DNA of 64,000 nucleotides, taken from positions 1,927,264 through 1,991,263 of the forward strand of contig NW_027248279.1 in assembly GCF_041260155.1 (NCBI RefSeq), read 5' to 3'. This stretch comes from Ptychodera flava (taxonomy: Eukaryota; Hemichordata; Enteropneusta; Ptychoderidae). Positions within the stretch are counted from its first letter, which is position 1. The number at the start of each line of letters is the position of its first letter. A program made the position numbers and the translations under genes. Below, in pieces: positions 53,050 through 64,000 of the stretch. The notes beneath the pieces are model-generated. The model saw nothing but the letters and a program-made list of their open reading frames with translations. It ran no database searches and was not told the DNA's origin.

Positions 53050-55100
53050 GTGCATCACGTTTCCTGTATTGTACCTTGCAAGCTTGTTGTTGAACTTCCG
53101 TCGTCTCGCGTCAGAGCTAAGAAAGACTCGTTGCTTGTATGTAGTCTTACCGATTGAGTCTGATACTGTTCTTCATTATATTTAAACAAGCTCATTTTAT
53201 TCCTAAAATATTAAACATACAATTGACAATTTCGTAAAACGTAATAATTGTTAATTTGGAAATTTCATAAAAACTTTACAAAGTAGATTCTTTGAATGAT
53301 ATTTGAATATTGACAAAAATAACCCGTTCTCGCCAGCCGCGGCTGAGTGTCGCGACGTCCCTCTTGTCGTCCAATAATTTTATGAATGAATTTTCACTAA
53401 AATTGATGTTATAGTAAGTACCAAATGTATACCTTGCATTAAAAATCCATAGTCTTTCCTATTTCCGCTTGATTCGCACAGAAAAAGCCCTACGAGAGAC
53501 GCTAATTATCCATAGTTAACCTCGACGTGTACAGCTGAGCGCAGTCAAGTCAGCTGTGACCCAGCGACGACCGCATAACACAAGCGTATGAATTCTTGTA
53601 AAATACTCCCTCTCCTTATTTCCCACTAATTATCATTCCTGAAAGGTTTATTCACGGAAAACTGGGTCTATGCATGTGATAAATATATAATCCCCCCGTA
53701 TTCCTCACTCGTGTGTCTGCGTCGCGGACTCGTGATTCCCCGTGTAGCGGCCGTATCCCCCCTCGCCTACGGCTCGAAGGGATACGGCCGCTACACGGGG
53801 AATCACATGAACTGGCCAGAATATCAACCTGTGTGACGTAGAACAGGACGGATAAGAAATCCGAATTACCCCTGTTGTGCAGGCGTCGCGACACAGACAT
53901 ATTTGTTGTGATCGATTCCGTGCTAGCTCTCACGACATTTTTTACAAAAAGTTGACCCCATAAATCCAGTGATGGAAACATAAAAGGCATATTGGCCAAA
54001 TAAATTTCGAGTCGCTAAAACAATAGCTTTTCCCGAGAATAGAATGAAGATATAGCCGATCATTCTATTTTAATGGCTCAGTAACGTAGCCGCTCCAGTC
54101 GAGTCGTATAGGCTCAATGTGGACGTCGTACCTGGCGATCCCGGTTGGCGATAAACCCGAAATTTACACCTCAACGTAAGTTCAACTGAATAAATGCGTA
54201 CAGTATAATCTTCGGGAAAGCGACATAGGAGGCACAAGCATAAAGTCATTTGACTAACAATGATAAATTTCCTTCATCGTACAAAAATTCCGTAAATTCT
54301 CGCTTCGAAGTTGTAAGGCACCGTGAAATGCACAAGCATAATTTGACGTTTATAAACAGAAAAAAAAAATTCAGGAGATTATACATTTATCACATAGACA
54401 GGCTTCTTACCTTTCTTTAGATATTGGAAGATCTATATTGTTGATGCAGACTACAGTATGATCGTTGTCGCGATCTGTGTTTTATTTCCTGGGACTGCTT
54501 TCGTTGACTGAAGAGAACGGTCCATTTTCAGGAGATACGCAAGTGATATACCGGGTACTTTCATTCATAAAACTGTTTGAGTTTACATTTTGATGCTAAT
54601 GCCGTCTTTACAATCTTGAGAATCATTCCTATTACATCACTCTGTTCTGATGGCATTGATGTTACAAAGCGTTGTCGCCTTACAGCTACAGTCAAGTATA
54701 TCTTCAAACATATTTATAAAGGAAATACAACGACAAGATCGAGAGGTGTTTTTTTTTATTTCAAGGAGGTGATGTTACTTTCAAAAGTTCTTGGTGAGCT
54801 CGGACAATTCCGTTCCCAGATACCCTGGCCACGGTCTTAATCTTTTTTAATTCGTCGACTTGAATCCCGATCCCTGTCGTCAATATTTACATCATACGAA
54901 CTTGAATGTTTGCAGTGACAAAGTGACCCCAGCAACCTTTTAAACGGAAATTCGGTGATGTGTGTTGACAGCTGACTGCTGACGTCTTCGGGGATTCCAA
55001 TAAATAATTTACGGACTTTTTAATGTGATAAATGGTAATTATCTTTTTTCGTCGAATGACTTGATCTGTTGTCCCTTCTATATAACTTTCCGGGAGATCA
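53050..55100. other. Noncoding with a perfect 28-bp-arm hairpin
   Basis: Hairpin arms at 53732-53759 and 53779-53806 (GTGATTCCCCGTGTAGCGGC and on) are perfect complements. About 54075-54160 carries, on the minus strand, a motif also found at 9424-9490 and 57056-57120. 54770-54920 resembles the gene 1 intron at 9040-9200. No gene seen. Confidence 0.5.
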
Positions 55101-55103
55101 TAA

Positions 55104-57002
55104 GGGACTGGACACAAATTACAGGGGGGGGGAAGGGTTGGGCCGTGTTTTTTGGGGTGGGTCGCCATTTTTCGCGCAAGCATTTTTGAAGGGTCATAAA
55201 ATTTTGTGTATGCCTATGGGGAGGGTCACATTTTTTATGCACCAAAGCTGAACTTGCATGTGCACGTATTAAAGAATATGGAATACTGAAAAAAGAAAAA
55301 ATACCTCCTGGCACTTCCATTTTCTGCCATTTCCATTTTCGGCGCGCACTTCGGGAGCAATTTTAAGGGTATAATAAACAATGTATTGATGATCCAAGCA
55401 GCCACATTGATTAAGTTGTCATGATTTCTACTTATCCAACTCCTCTATTGTGCATAACTGTCCCCTATTATGACTCTTTCAATAACAATTTGGGAGATCA
55501 CTTATTTGATATCATTCTCCCATTGGCAATACATTAGGTATAGGTCGGTGTCAAATGTTCATGTCGCTGTATGTACATTTTTTTATTTTTTGAGGACATT
55601 GACAGAATACAAACTATTCAGAATAGTGCAAAATGTCATAAATAACAACTGGAAGCCTCAGGTCGAACAACTTTTGAATAACAATTTAGGATAGTTTCCT
55701 CATAGCCTACAACGTATAGTGAATCAACATTTCGATGAAATTCCAAAATCAAATTTTTTGCCCAACCATGGACTTGAAACCACTCTAGTATAATCATTAA
55801 CACTAATACTAATAATGAGGTGTACATAAATGCACAGATTTACTTAGTTTTGTATTGGAAAAAAATATTCATAGTTTTGTCATAGACTGCTATGCATAGT
55901 GAATCGACATTTCAGTGAAATTCCAAAATCTAATTTATTGCACAACCATGGACTTGAAACCACTCTGGTCTAATCATGAACATTAATACTAATAATTACA
56001 TAAATGCACAGATTTACTTAGTTTTGTATTGGAAAAAAATATTCATAGTTTTGTCATAGACTGCTATGCATGCATAGTGAATCGACATTTCAGTGAAATT
56101 CAAAAACATAATTTATTGCACAACCATGGACTTGAAACCACTCTGGTCTAATCATTAACATTAATACTAATAATTAAGTGTACATTAATGCACAGATTTA
56201 CTAAGCTTTGTATTGAAAAAAATATTCATAGTTTTGTCATAGACTGCCATAGTGATTCAACATTTCAGTGATATGCCAAAATGAAATTTCTTGCACAACC
56301 ATAGACTTGAAACCACTCTAGTCTAATCATGAACATTTATACCAATAATCGAGTGTACATAAATAGACAGATTTACCAAGTTTTGTATTTTAAAACAATT
56401 ATTCTTACTTTTGTCATAGACTACAATGTATGATGGATGAACTTTTTATGCGAAATTCCAAAAACAAAGTTCTTGTACACAGATGCACGTGTTACCACCC
56501 TCTTCTAATCAAGTACAATTATGTCAATTATTCAGGGTCCATATATGCACAAAAAGTGCATATTATTAATTGTGAAAGAATTTTTTACAGTTTTGTCATA
56601 GACTCCCATGTATAGTGAATCAACATTATCGATGAAATCTAAAAATTACATTGTTTGTACACGCATGCACTTTTTACCTGCCACTTCAAGCAAAGTACAT
56701 TTACATGAATTATCACACACATATGATTTGAAATTTTTTGGACAAAGCGTTATATCAGCCACATTTTGCCTTCCTTTTGGGAGGGGGATTTCAAAAGTAT
56801 AGCAAGTCAGAAGGGGGTCTTGAACACATTGTGGGTTTGTTGGGGGGTATTGAGTAACAGGGAAGGGTCATTTATTTTCATGCACGGATAAGGGGGAGGG
56901 TCACTAATTTTTGTGCATGAACTTTTGAAGGGTCACTATTTTTGATGCAGCGGTGTTTCGAAAAAAACACTGCCCCCCCCCCTGTAATTTGTGTCCAGTC
57001 CC
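55104..57002. mobile_element. PIF/Harbinger-like non-autonomous element, copy 2
   Basis: Same ends and TAA flanks (55101-55103, 57003-57005) and same orientation as the copy at 50434, with fewer internal 180-bp units. The gene 1 intron near 9390-9410 appears to be the unoccupied counterpart. The copies are clearly similar, suggesting fairly recent spread. Confidence 0.72.
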
Positions 57003-57200
57003 TAAGTACTTATTTATACAGTCGAACTTACGTTATGGTGTGGTTTTCAGGTATACAGCGGGTATCGGACCCGGATGTCCATATTGAGCCGTACAACCAG
57101 AACCGCAACGTTACTGAGCTAACGGAACACCATCCGATTCTTCATATGATCTTTTCAGTGTGTTTGAGAACCTGATTTTGAATATATCATTATCGATGAC

Positions 57201-57205
<5 letters not shown>

Positions 57206-57243
<38 letters not shown>
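57206..57243. repeat. TA microsatellite
   Basis: Short TA tract directly before the Penelope-like element, consistent with insertion into TA-rich DNA. Confidence 0.9.
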
Positions 57244-57244
<1 letters not shown>

Positions 57245-59530
57245 ATGGAATGCTGGAGAATTGATTTTACAATTTCCTCTCTACAACTTTGTTTCGTGAG
57301 TCACGAGACTCATTCATCAGGAGACTAGACTGGAGTGAATCTACATGGGCTAACATCGTTGGTTACACAGGTGGTGGAATTTTGGTTGAGATTGACAGTT
57401 GTTGCATAACAATATATTGCTGCTGCTATGAATATTCATGTTTACGGAGAGGACTGATTTACTTCGATGGATATACCGGGAGTACTAGAACGAAATCAAA
57501 CTACTGATCGCCGCCGACAAAACCACGAACTTCTACAAGATAGATCCCTCAACGTACAACGATCTGTTAGAACAAAACATAACCAAATCCTACAAAAAAG
57601 CCCACCACGCCACTACCCAAGCCATCCATATAGAGAACAAGCGCATCGCATCGAAACTAGACATCGACGACAGGATAGACATAACAGCCAACAAAGACGC
57701 ATTTATTACGCTAAAAGACCACAAACCGAACTTTGCAAACAAACCGACCTGCAGATTGATCAACCCCACCAAATCCGAAATAGGCAAAATCAGCAAAGAG
57801 ATCCTCGACCGAATAAACATGAAAATCACTGCAGCAACCAAAATAAAACCAATGGAAAAACACCTCAGCTGTATTTGAATGGTTCAAGCTTATCAAAAAC
57901 AAGGAAAAATACAACTTCATCTGCTTCGACATCGAAGAATTCTATCCATCCATCAGCAAAGACCTCCTTAACAAAGCGCTTGACTTCGCCTCTACCTACG
58001 ACAAGATCACCACCGATGAACGAAACATCATCATCCACGCCAAAAACGCCCTCCTGATACATAAACAACAATCATGGCAGAAGAAAAACACTAAAGCATT
58101 TGACGTAACTATGGGCAGTTTTGACGGTGCAGAAACATGCGAATTGGTAGGCAGCTTCCTTCTTTCCCAGCTACAGACTAAATTCGGCAACAACATAGGA
58201 CTTTACAGAGACGACGGACTAGCCATTTCAGACGCCAACCCGAGAAAAACAGAAAACATCAAAAAAGAAATCTGCCGCATCTTCAAAAACAACGGGCTGA
58301 AAATCACAATCGAAGCTAACAAACAGTTATCAACTTCCTCGATGTCACATTCAACTTCGCCGCAAATACATATCAACCCTACACGAAGCCTAATACCACA
58401 CTCCAGTACGTTCACCGTGAAAGCAACCACCCTATTAGCACTATAAGGAACATACCAGCCGGAATCAACAACCGCCTCTCCACCCTATCACCCGCCCAAG
58501 CCTCCTTCAACCAATCTCCCCCCGCCATATCAAAAAGCACTTGACGAGAGTGGATACCAATACACTCTACGATACGAACCGACAACCACAAACAAAAGAA
58601 GAAACAGGGAAAGAAACAACATCATCTGGTACAACCCACCATTCAGCAAAAATGTAAGCACCAACATCGGACAGAGATTCCTTTCCTTAGTAGACAAATG
58701 TTTACCGGTAAATCACAAGCTCAGAAAAATATTCAACAGAAACACCATAAAGATCAGCTACAGCACCATGAACAACACGAAACAGATCATCGACAGCCAC
58801 AACAAACGCATTTTGAGGCCACAAAGCAACAACAATACCACTGAGACCAATAACAGCAAGACATGCAACTGCCGGCAAAAAGACACATGCCCACTCGACG
58901 GTAACTGCCTTCAAGCCTCCATCGTCTACCAAGCCACAGTCACACGTTCAGACAACAACACCTCCGAAACGTACGTTGGGCTTACAGAGAACAACTTCAA
59001 GACAAGATACAGAAACCACATCACATCATTCCGACATGTACGCTCCAGAAACTCCACCGAACTCAGTAAACACATTTGGACGCTAAAGGACAACAATATC
59101 ACGCACACTATCTCATGGAAGGTCCTAGCCAAAGCCAAGCCATATGACAGTACTAACAAGCGGTGCAACCTTTGTTTAACAGAAAAATTTATTATCATCC
59201 GCCATCCAGAATGTTCCACACTCAATAAAAGAAATGAACTTGTGTCATTATGCCGTCACAGAAGCAAGACATTGTTATGCAATAACTAGTAACTCCCGGT
59301 ATATCAATCGAAGTAAATCAGTCCTCTCCGTAAACATGAATATCATAGCAGCAGCAATATATTGTTATACAACAACTGTCAATCTCAACCAAAATTCCAC
59401 CACCTCTGTAACCAGCGATGTTAGCCCATGTAGATTCACTCCAGTCTAGTCTCCTGATGAGTGAGTCTCGTGACTCAAGAAACAACGTTGTAGAGATGAA
59501 ATTGTAAAATCAATACTCCAGCATCCCTTA
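57243..59530 (+). mobile_element. Penelope-like retroelement with inverted end repeats
   Basis: Plus strand. RT region about 57500-58550 with [49 protein letters not shown] and the catalytic LYRDDGLAI; then WYNPPFSKNVSTNIG and RKIFNRNTIKISYS. A GIY-YIG endonuclease follows (58860-59210: CNCRQKDTCPLDG, TYVGLTENNFKTRYRNHITS, CNLCLTEK). This RT plus GIY-YIG order is diagnostic for Penelope-like elements. It is flanked by inverted repeats of about 240 bp (57243-57482 and 59292-59530). The RT frame is broken in a few places, so it is not intact; the endonuclease frame is open for 173 codons. Confidence 0.88.
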
Positions 59531-59539
59531 TATATCTCG

Positions 59540-60400
59540 CTCTACATTTGTATTGAGCACTTTGTAACGGACAAATCGAACCGCATACTTTGCGTGTGTA
59601 TATATATATATTATATCCAAACGTATTTATTATACCTCAAACACAACGTTTCGCTCTAAATTTAGAGCTTCTTCGGTGTTTCCTACAATAAAAAGTACGA
59701 ACATGAAAATAACAATGGTTGAATTGCGTAGGAAAACGAGCAACGTAGAGTTATAAGTCTGTGAAAATCTGGAAATGTACATGAATGACAGGAGAGAGAC
59801 TAAAAAATACAATGGTTGAATTGTATAGGAAAACGAGCAATGTGTATATATATTATATATAACACGCCACATGCTCATTCCGTGTCACGATTCGCCAGAA
59901 TACGTCACGTGACGAGAAAATACATACGTCTAGACCCCACCTGATTGACAAAAGTGACGTCAGAGGGTATTTTTTAAAAAGCTATTTTTCTAGGGAATAG
60001 TTCTGACCAAATTTGGAAAAGTGCCCGTCATATGACCGTAATGTCGTCTGCAGCTTTGCAACAATGGCGGGTGCCTAGAACGCCATGTGCGTCAGGGATA
60101 GGTGACCACTCATTATCTCAAACAGATTTTCCAACATTGTCCAACATTCCAACAGCGTAGGAACTTGGACAGCTCATCGACGGAAAATATTAAAGTGCAA
60201 CTGAGGATGTCGCTGGGTATGCTTAGAACATTTTTTATATAAAAGTGGTACCATGTACAACTGAAACCGCTTTGAAAACATCGCCCAGGAAACTTGTCAC
60301 AATGGATTGTGGCGGTACAAAATATCAAAACACATTAAAAACTGTATAAGAATACAACATGAGCATGGGGTATATTATAAAACACCTATAGCCTGGTCTT
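59540..60400. other. Noncoding; nothing clear
   Basis: AT-rich, with short TA tracts near 59602 and 59846 and a duplicated GTATAGGAAAACGAGCAA-like phrase (59728 and 59822). No gene seen. Confidence 0.4.
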
Positions 60401-60405
60401 TATTC

Positions 60406-60549
60406 GGGCTATAGTGCGCGTCTATTACCCCTCGTGGCCGTGGGTAACCAGAAACACATCTCTATACCCCAGGGCCTACGGCCTCGGGGAATAGCGATGT
60501 GTTTCTGGTAACACACGGCCCTTCGGGATAATAGACGGGCGTATAGCCC
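60406..60549. repeat. 144-bp GC-rich hairpin
   Basis: Arms of about 65 bp pair with some mismatches (GGGCTAT...CCAGAAACACATC against GATGTGTTTCTGG...ATAGCCC), loop around GGGCCTACGGCC. Adjacent to an AT tract at 60571-60667. Confidence 0.8.
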
Positions 60550-60567
60550 TCATAACCAGGCAACAGG

Positions 60568-60756
<189 letters not shown>

Positions 60757-61144
60757 GCGTTTGTTTAACAGTGCAGATTTGTCAGCATTGATAATGTGCA
60801 GCTTTTCTGATATACAAAGACCTACATCGTTTGCTTATTCTAGAGTAGTTCGATGCTTGTCAATAATTGACCACAAAGACTTGGTTTTTACTTTTTAAGC
60901 TCCATACAATATTTGACAACTCCATATTGTTTTTGTATCTTTCATTACGGACCGATTGCATGTGGTTAGTGTAGCGCGTCTTGAAGGTGTTATCAGTGAG
61001 GACGATGTAAACCTTCTCTGCGTTGCCCTCCATTGATACTTTGGCCTTGTACATAACGCCTTTGACTTGGCAGTTACCCTTCAAGGGGCATGCCGACTTG
61101 ACCCGCATTTACAATCAGCTGGTTGATTTCCGGTGACTACCCTT

Positions 61145-61160
61145 TTATTATGCGATTTGT

Positions 61161-61207
<47 letters not shown>

Positions 61208-63090
61208 TTCATTCTGACATCCAACAGGCATAGCCCAATAACTGGATGCAAACAGAGAAAAACTAAAACATGAAAAAGACAAATTACAACATGCAGAAAC
61301 TAATTAAAAAAGGCACTAAACAAGTAACTACAGAGACTGACAAACATCAAAAACTCTCGGTAGTAAAATGACTATCAGCAAGAGATAATAAAACAGATGA
61401 CACTTGTGTTTTAAAAGCACTAAGACTGGTAAACAAATCAATATCAAAACGATAGACACTATTTAAAAGTGACATTGCCCGAGACGAAAAACAAAATTTA
61501 GACAGGTTAACGCGGTGATTTGGAATCCGGAAAAGGTCAGAAGACCTGAGACGCCTTGGGGGCACAAAGAAAGTGAAGGAGCTATTAATATCTGGACAAT
61601 CGGTAATGAAATTGACACACTTGTGAATAAAATAAAGATCTAAAACTTGACGACGAATAAAAAGAGGCGAAAGTTTAAAATAAGAACATAATGTAAAATA
61701 ATTATCAACATTGTACTCCATACCCTCCTTAAAGCAAGGAAATTTAATAAATTTCTTCTGAACTCGTTCAATTTTGTCAATGTACGACTTCTGGTGTGGA
61801 GACCATACTACTGAACAATACTCAAGGATACTCCTAACAAGTGCAATGTAAATACTTTGATGGCAGTGGTATTAGTGAAGTCGCAGCAAGTCCGTTTAAT
61901 AAAACCGACCAATTGATGTGCTCTTTTGATTGTGCAATTGATGTGATGTACAAAGCTTAGATTTTTGAAGAAATAAACACCAAGATCCTTGATGACATCA
62001 ACACGTGTGATTGATTGCTTATAAAGCTTATAATTGGAATGAACTGGAATACGCTTGTTGGAGAATGAAATAACAAAACATTTTTTAAGATTTAGTTTAA
62101 CTTTCCATGCTTTGCACCAATTACCAACAAGAGAGATATCTGATTACAATAGTCTGCAATCTGATTCAGTTTTGATGATCCGAGAAAATTTCGAATCATC
62201 GGCATACAGAAACATGGTCGAATGATGGATAGACATGGGCAGGTCATTGATATATAAAATAAATAAAAGCGGACCCAGTAGTGAGCCTTGAGGAACACCA
62301 GAGGGAACACACATCTCCGCAGACTCGTGCCCACCGATGACAACCCTTTGTCTCCTACCCTCTAGGTACGAATAAAACCAAGAGAGTAGGTTTCCATGTA
62401 TGCCGTAATAATTTAATTTCAGAACCAAAAGCTGATGATTAACTGAATCGAAAGCTTTTGAAAAATCGGTGTAAATGGTATCTACTTGAAGACCAGTGGA
62501 AACAGCCTCAGTAATAAACTTGTTGTATGACAGAAGATTAGTGGCTGTTGATCTGCGCGGAAGAAACCCATGCTGAGAATCGTGAATTGTACTTTTAACG
62601 TGATTGTAAATATACGTATGAACTAAACCCTCAAAAATCTTGCTAAAAAGTTGCAAAAGAGATATAGGTCTATAGTTTGTGACATCGTTTCTAGCACAAG
62701 ACTTAAAAATCGGAACAACATTCGCGATTTTAAAGGCAGACGGAAAATAGCCAGCACTGAGAGACTTATTAAAAATAATGCAGAGCGGGACACTTAACTC
62801 ATCTGTGCACTGTAATAAAATTGTGGGCGGAATTTTGTCTGGGCCGCATGCCTTACTACAATCGACTGTCTTCAGAGCCCTAGAAACTTCGTCAACTGTA
62901 AAGTGCAAATTACTAAAAGTGTCATTTTTGAAAACCTGACAGGATGGGACATCGGTAAGATCAGAATCTGCACAATATGTGCTCAAAAAATAACAACGCA
63001 ATATATCCGTGATATCATCGATGGTCGAACCTTGAGAATCGTTGTAGCTTAAAGTTGAGGGAAAGAAGAACATTTATGCCATATTCTTCA
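61145..63090 (-). mobile_element. Jockey/CR1-type LINE, 5'-truncated
   Basis: Minus strand. RT in one 309-codon frame (62144-63073): ACGPDKIPPTILLQ, FKIANVVPIFK, NYRPISLLQLFSKIFE, IYTDFSKAFDSVNH, GVPQGSLLGPLLFILYINDL, MFLYADDSKF. The frame breaks just after the YADD box, at about 62143. C-terminal remnants continue at 61721-61347 (RRQVLDLYFIHKCVNF). A TAAA tail (61157-61209 as TTTA on plus) marks the 3' end. The endonuclease is missing. It sits between two pieces of a Penelope-like element. Confidence 0.88.
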
Positions 63091-63102
63091 TAAAGCTATA
63101 AC

Positions 63103-63293
63103 TCAACTCACTTTAATTGTGTTTCTGCTGAAGATCTTGTTAAGTTTAGACCCCTTTGGAAAGTGTTTATCAACAAGAAGAAATTTCTTGCCGATATTAG
63201 TTTCCACGTTCCTGCTGAAAGGGGAGTTGAACCACGTGATGTGACGTTTCCTGTTAATATCAGCAAAATCGAGCACGGTGATTTCCCACGAGG

Positions 63294-63367
<74 letters not shown>

Positions 63368-63480
63368 GTAATATGTGTGTGCGCTCGTGTACCAAATGCA
63401 ACATGTCAAGATCAACTAATTAATCAATCAATCAACAAGGGAGAAGGAATGACAGGAATTTAACATCACGTGGTTCAACC
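63103..63480 (-). mobile_element. Penelope-like fragment: upstream piece
   Basis: Minus strand: [20 protein letters not shown], then [20 protein letters not shown], the segment that precedes the CxC/GIY-YIG region in Penelope-like elements. Homologous to WYNPPFSKNVSTNIG at 57-59.5 kb. It stops at the LINE boundary. A GT tract (63296-63365) interrupts its 5' side. Confidence 0.75.
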
Positions 63481-64000
63481 ACTTTTGTTGTAAACACTTA
63501 GAAAGAAACATCAGCAACAGATATGTCTTCAATTTTTTATGAACCTTTTACAAATTGATCTAAAATTAACAAGGTCTTTAAGTTGAACCCAAAAGTATAC
63601 CTATCTTTATAAACACTACTTGAACGCGCTCGGGTAGAAATGAAAGTATGTTGTTTACATCAAGCCTGAAATCGGAAATTTGATGAAAAAATAAAGGTGA
63701 TGACAACTACCAACAATCGACTTTTGACGGCCATCTACCTTAAGGAGCAAAGTGCCGAAAACATGAGTGAAGAAAACAGTATATTGTCGATGCTGTAGGC
63801 AGATGATTAGTGGCACAATGACATGTAAATATGATTTTTTTCAAAATTTGGGACAAAATGTAACATTTCTACCTAAACGTACAGCGAGCTGTAGTTGAAG
63901 GTTGCAAGGTCACAAAACTAGGAAGTGCAGGCATGAAATAAAATTTACTGGTACGAAAAAAATAATGTATATAAAATAGAAATAGTTACATGTAGGAAAT
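63481..64000. other. Nothing clear to the window end
   Basis: AT-rich sequence with no recognised coding or repeat structure. Confidence 0.4.

Noticed and set aside
57467-58057. 196-codon frame rich in Gln, Arg and His
   Set aside because: It is out of frame with the Penelope-like RT, which is recognisable in another frame over the same bases.

Overview
This is animal nuclear DNA: AT-rich, intron-dense and full of microsatellites, LINE and Penelope-like retroelements and DNA-transposon relics. Multi-Ig receptors with spliced kinase exons and this repeat mix suggest a marine invertebrate, perhaps a deuterostome such as a hemichordate or lancelet. The species cannot be fixed from sequence alone.

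The host content is two tandem, same-strand (minus) paralogues of an immunoglobulin-rich, receptor-tyrosine-kinase-like gene. Gene 2 lies upstream in transcription. I can follow it through 20 exons from 36604 down to a TAA stop at 21495: six Ig domains, one FN3, an 8-residue microexon, a cysteine-bearing juxtamembrane module, one transmembrane helix, a tyrosine-rich juxtamembrane tail and a complete kinase-like domain. Gene 1 begins with a signal-peptide exon at 12256-12205, then has an extra V-like Ig, the same six Ig domains, FN3, the microexon and the first part of the juxtamembrane module. It runs off the left edge, so its transmembrane and kinase exons are outside the window. Exon boundaries were set by GT/AG sites, reading phase and comparison of the two copies; every exon length agrees with its phases.

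The most interesting result is the cytoplasmic half of gene 2. The kinase fold is intact in frame, but catalytic residues are replaced: HRD is HRQ, the catalytic-loop Asn is Val, DFG is ELG, APE is ALE, and the glycine loop keeps only one of three glycines. The beta-3 Lys and alpha-C Glu remain. It therefore reads as a pseudokinase receptor. Ahead of it are three YxxL/I motifs with ITAM spacing (YMDI, 8 residues, YAEL, 6 residues, YMGL), two of them inside one 66-nt frame-neutral exon. A multi-Ig receptor joining an ITAM-like array to a dead kinase domain is the best candidate for an undescribed system here.

Layout: 1-12.3 kb gene 1, with a TTAA-flanked element, a hairpin element and a large CATA-flanked palindrome in its introns. 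12.3-21.4 kb is intergenic, with a tRNA-Ser-like sequence, diverged noncoding repeats and a 5'-truncated LINE. 21.5-36.6 kb is gene 2, with a palindromic minisatellite, a Helentron-like tandem-repeat element and long AT tracts in its introns. 36.9-57 kb has stretches matching gene 1 intronic DNA, separated by a 5.7-kb inverted-repeat element, a related 2-kb element, a TA-flanked element and two PIF/Harbinger-like elements. 57-64 kb is retroelement territory: a Penelope-like element with inverted end repeats and a second one split by a LINE. The 5' end of gene 2 (signal peptide, V-like Ig) is not found at the matching place. It lies beyond the right edge, has been lost, or is replaced by a candidate exon at 52778-53042.
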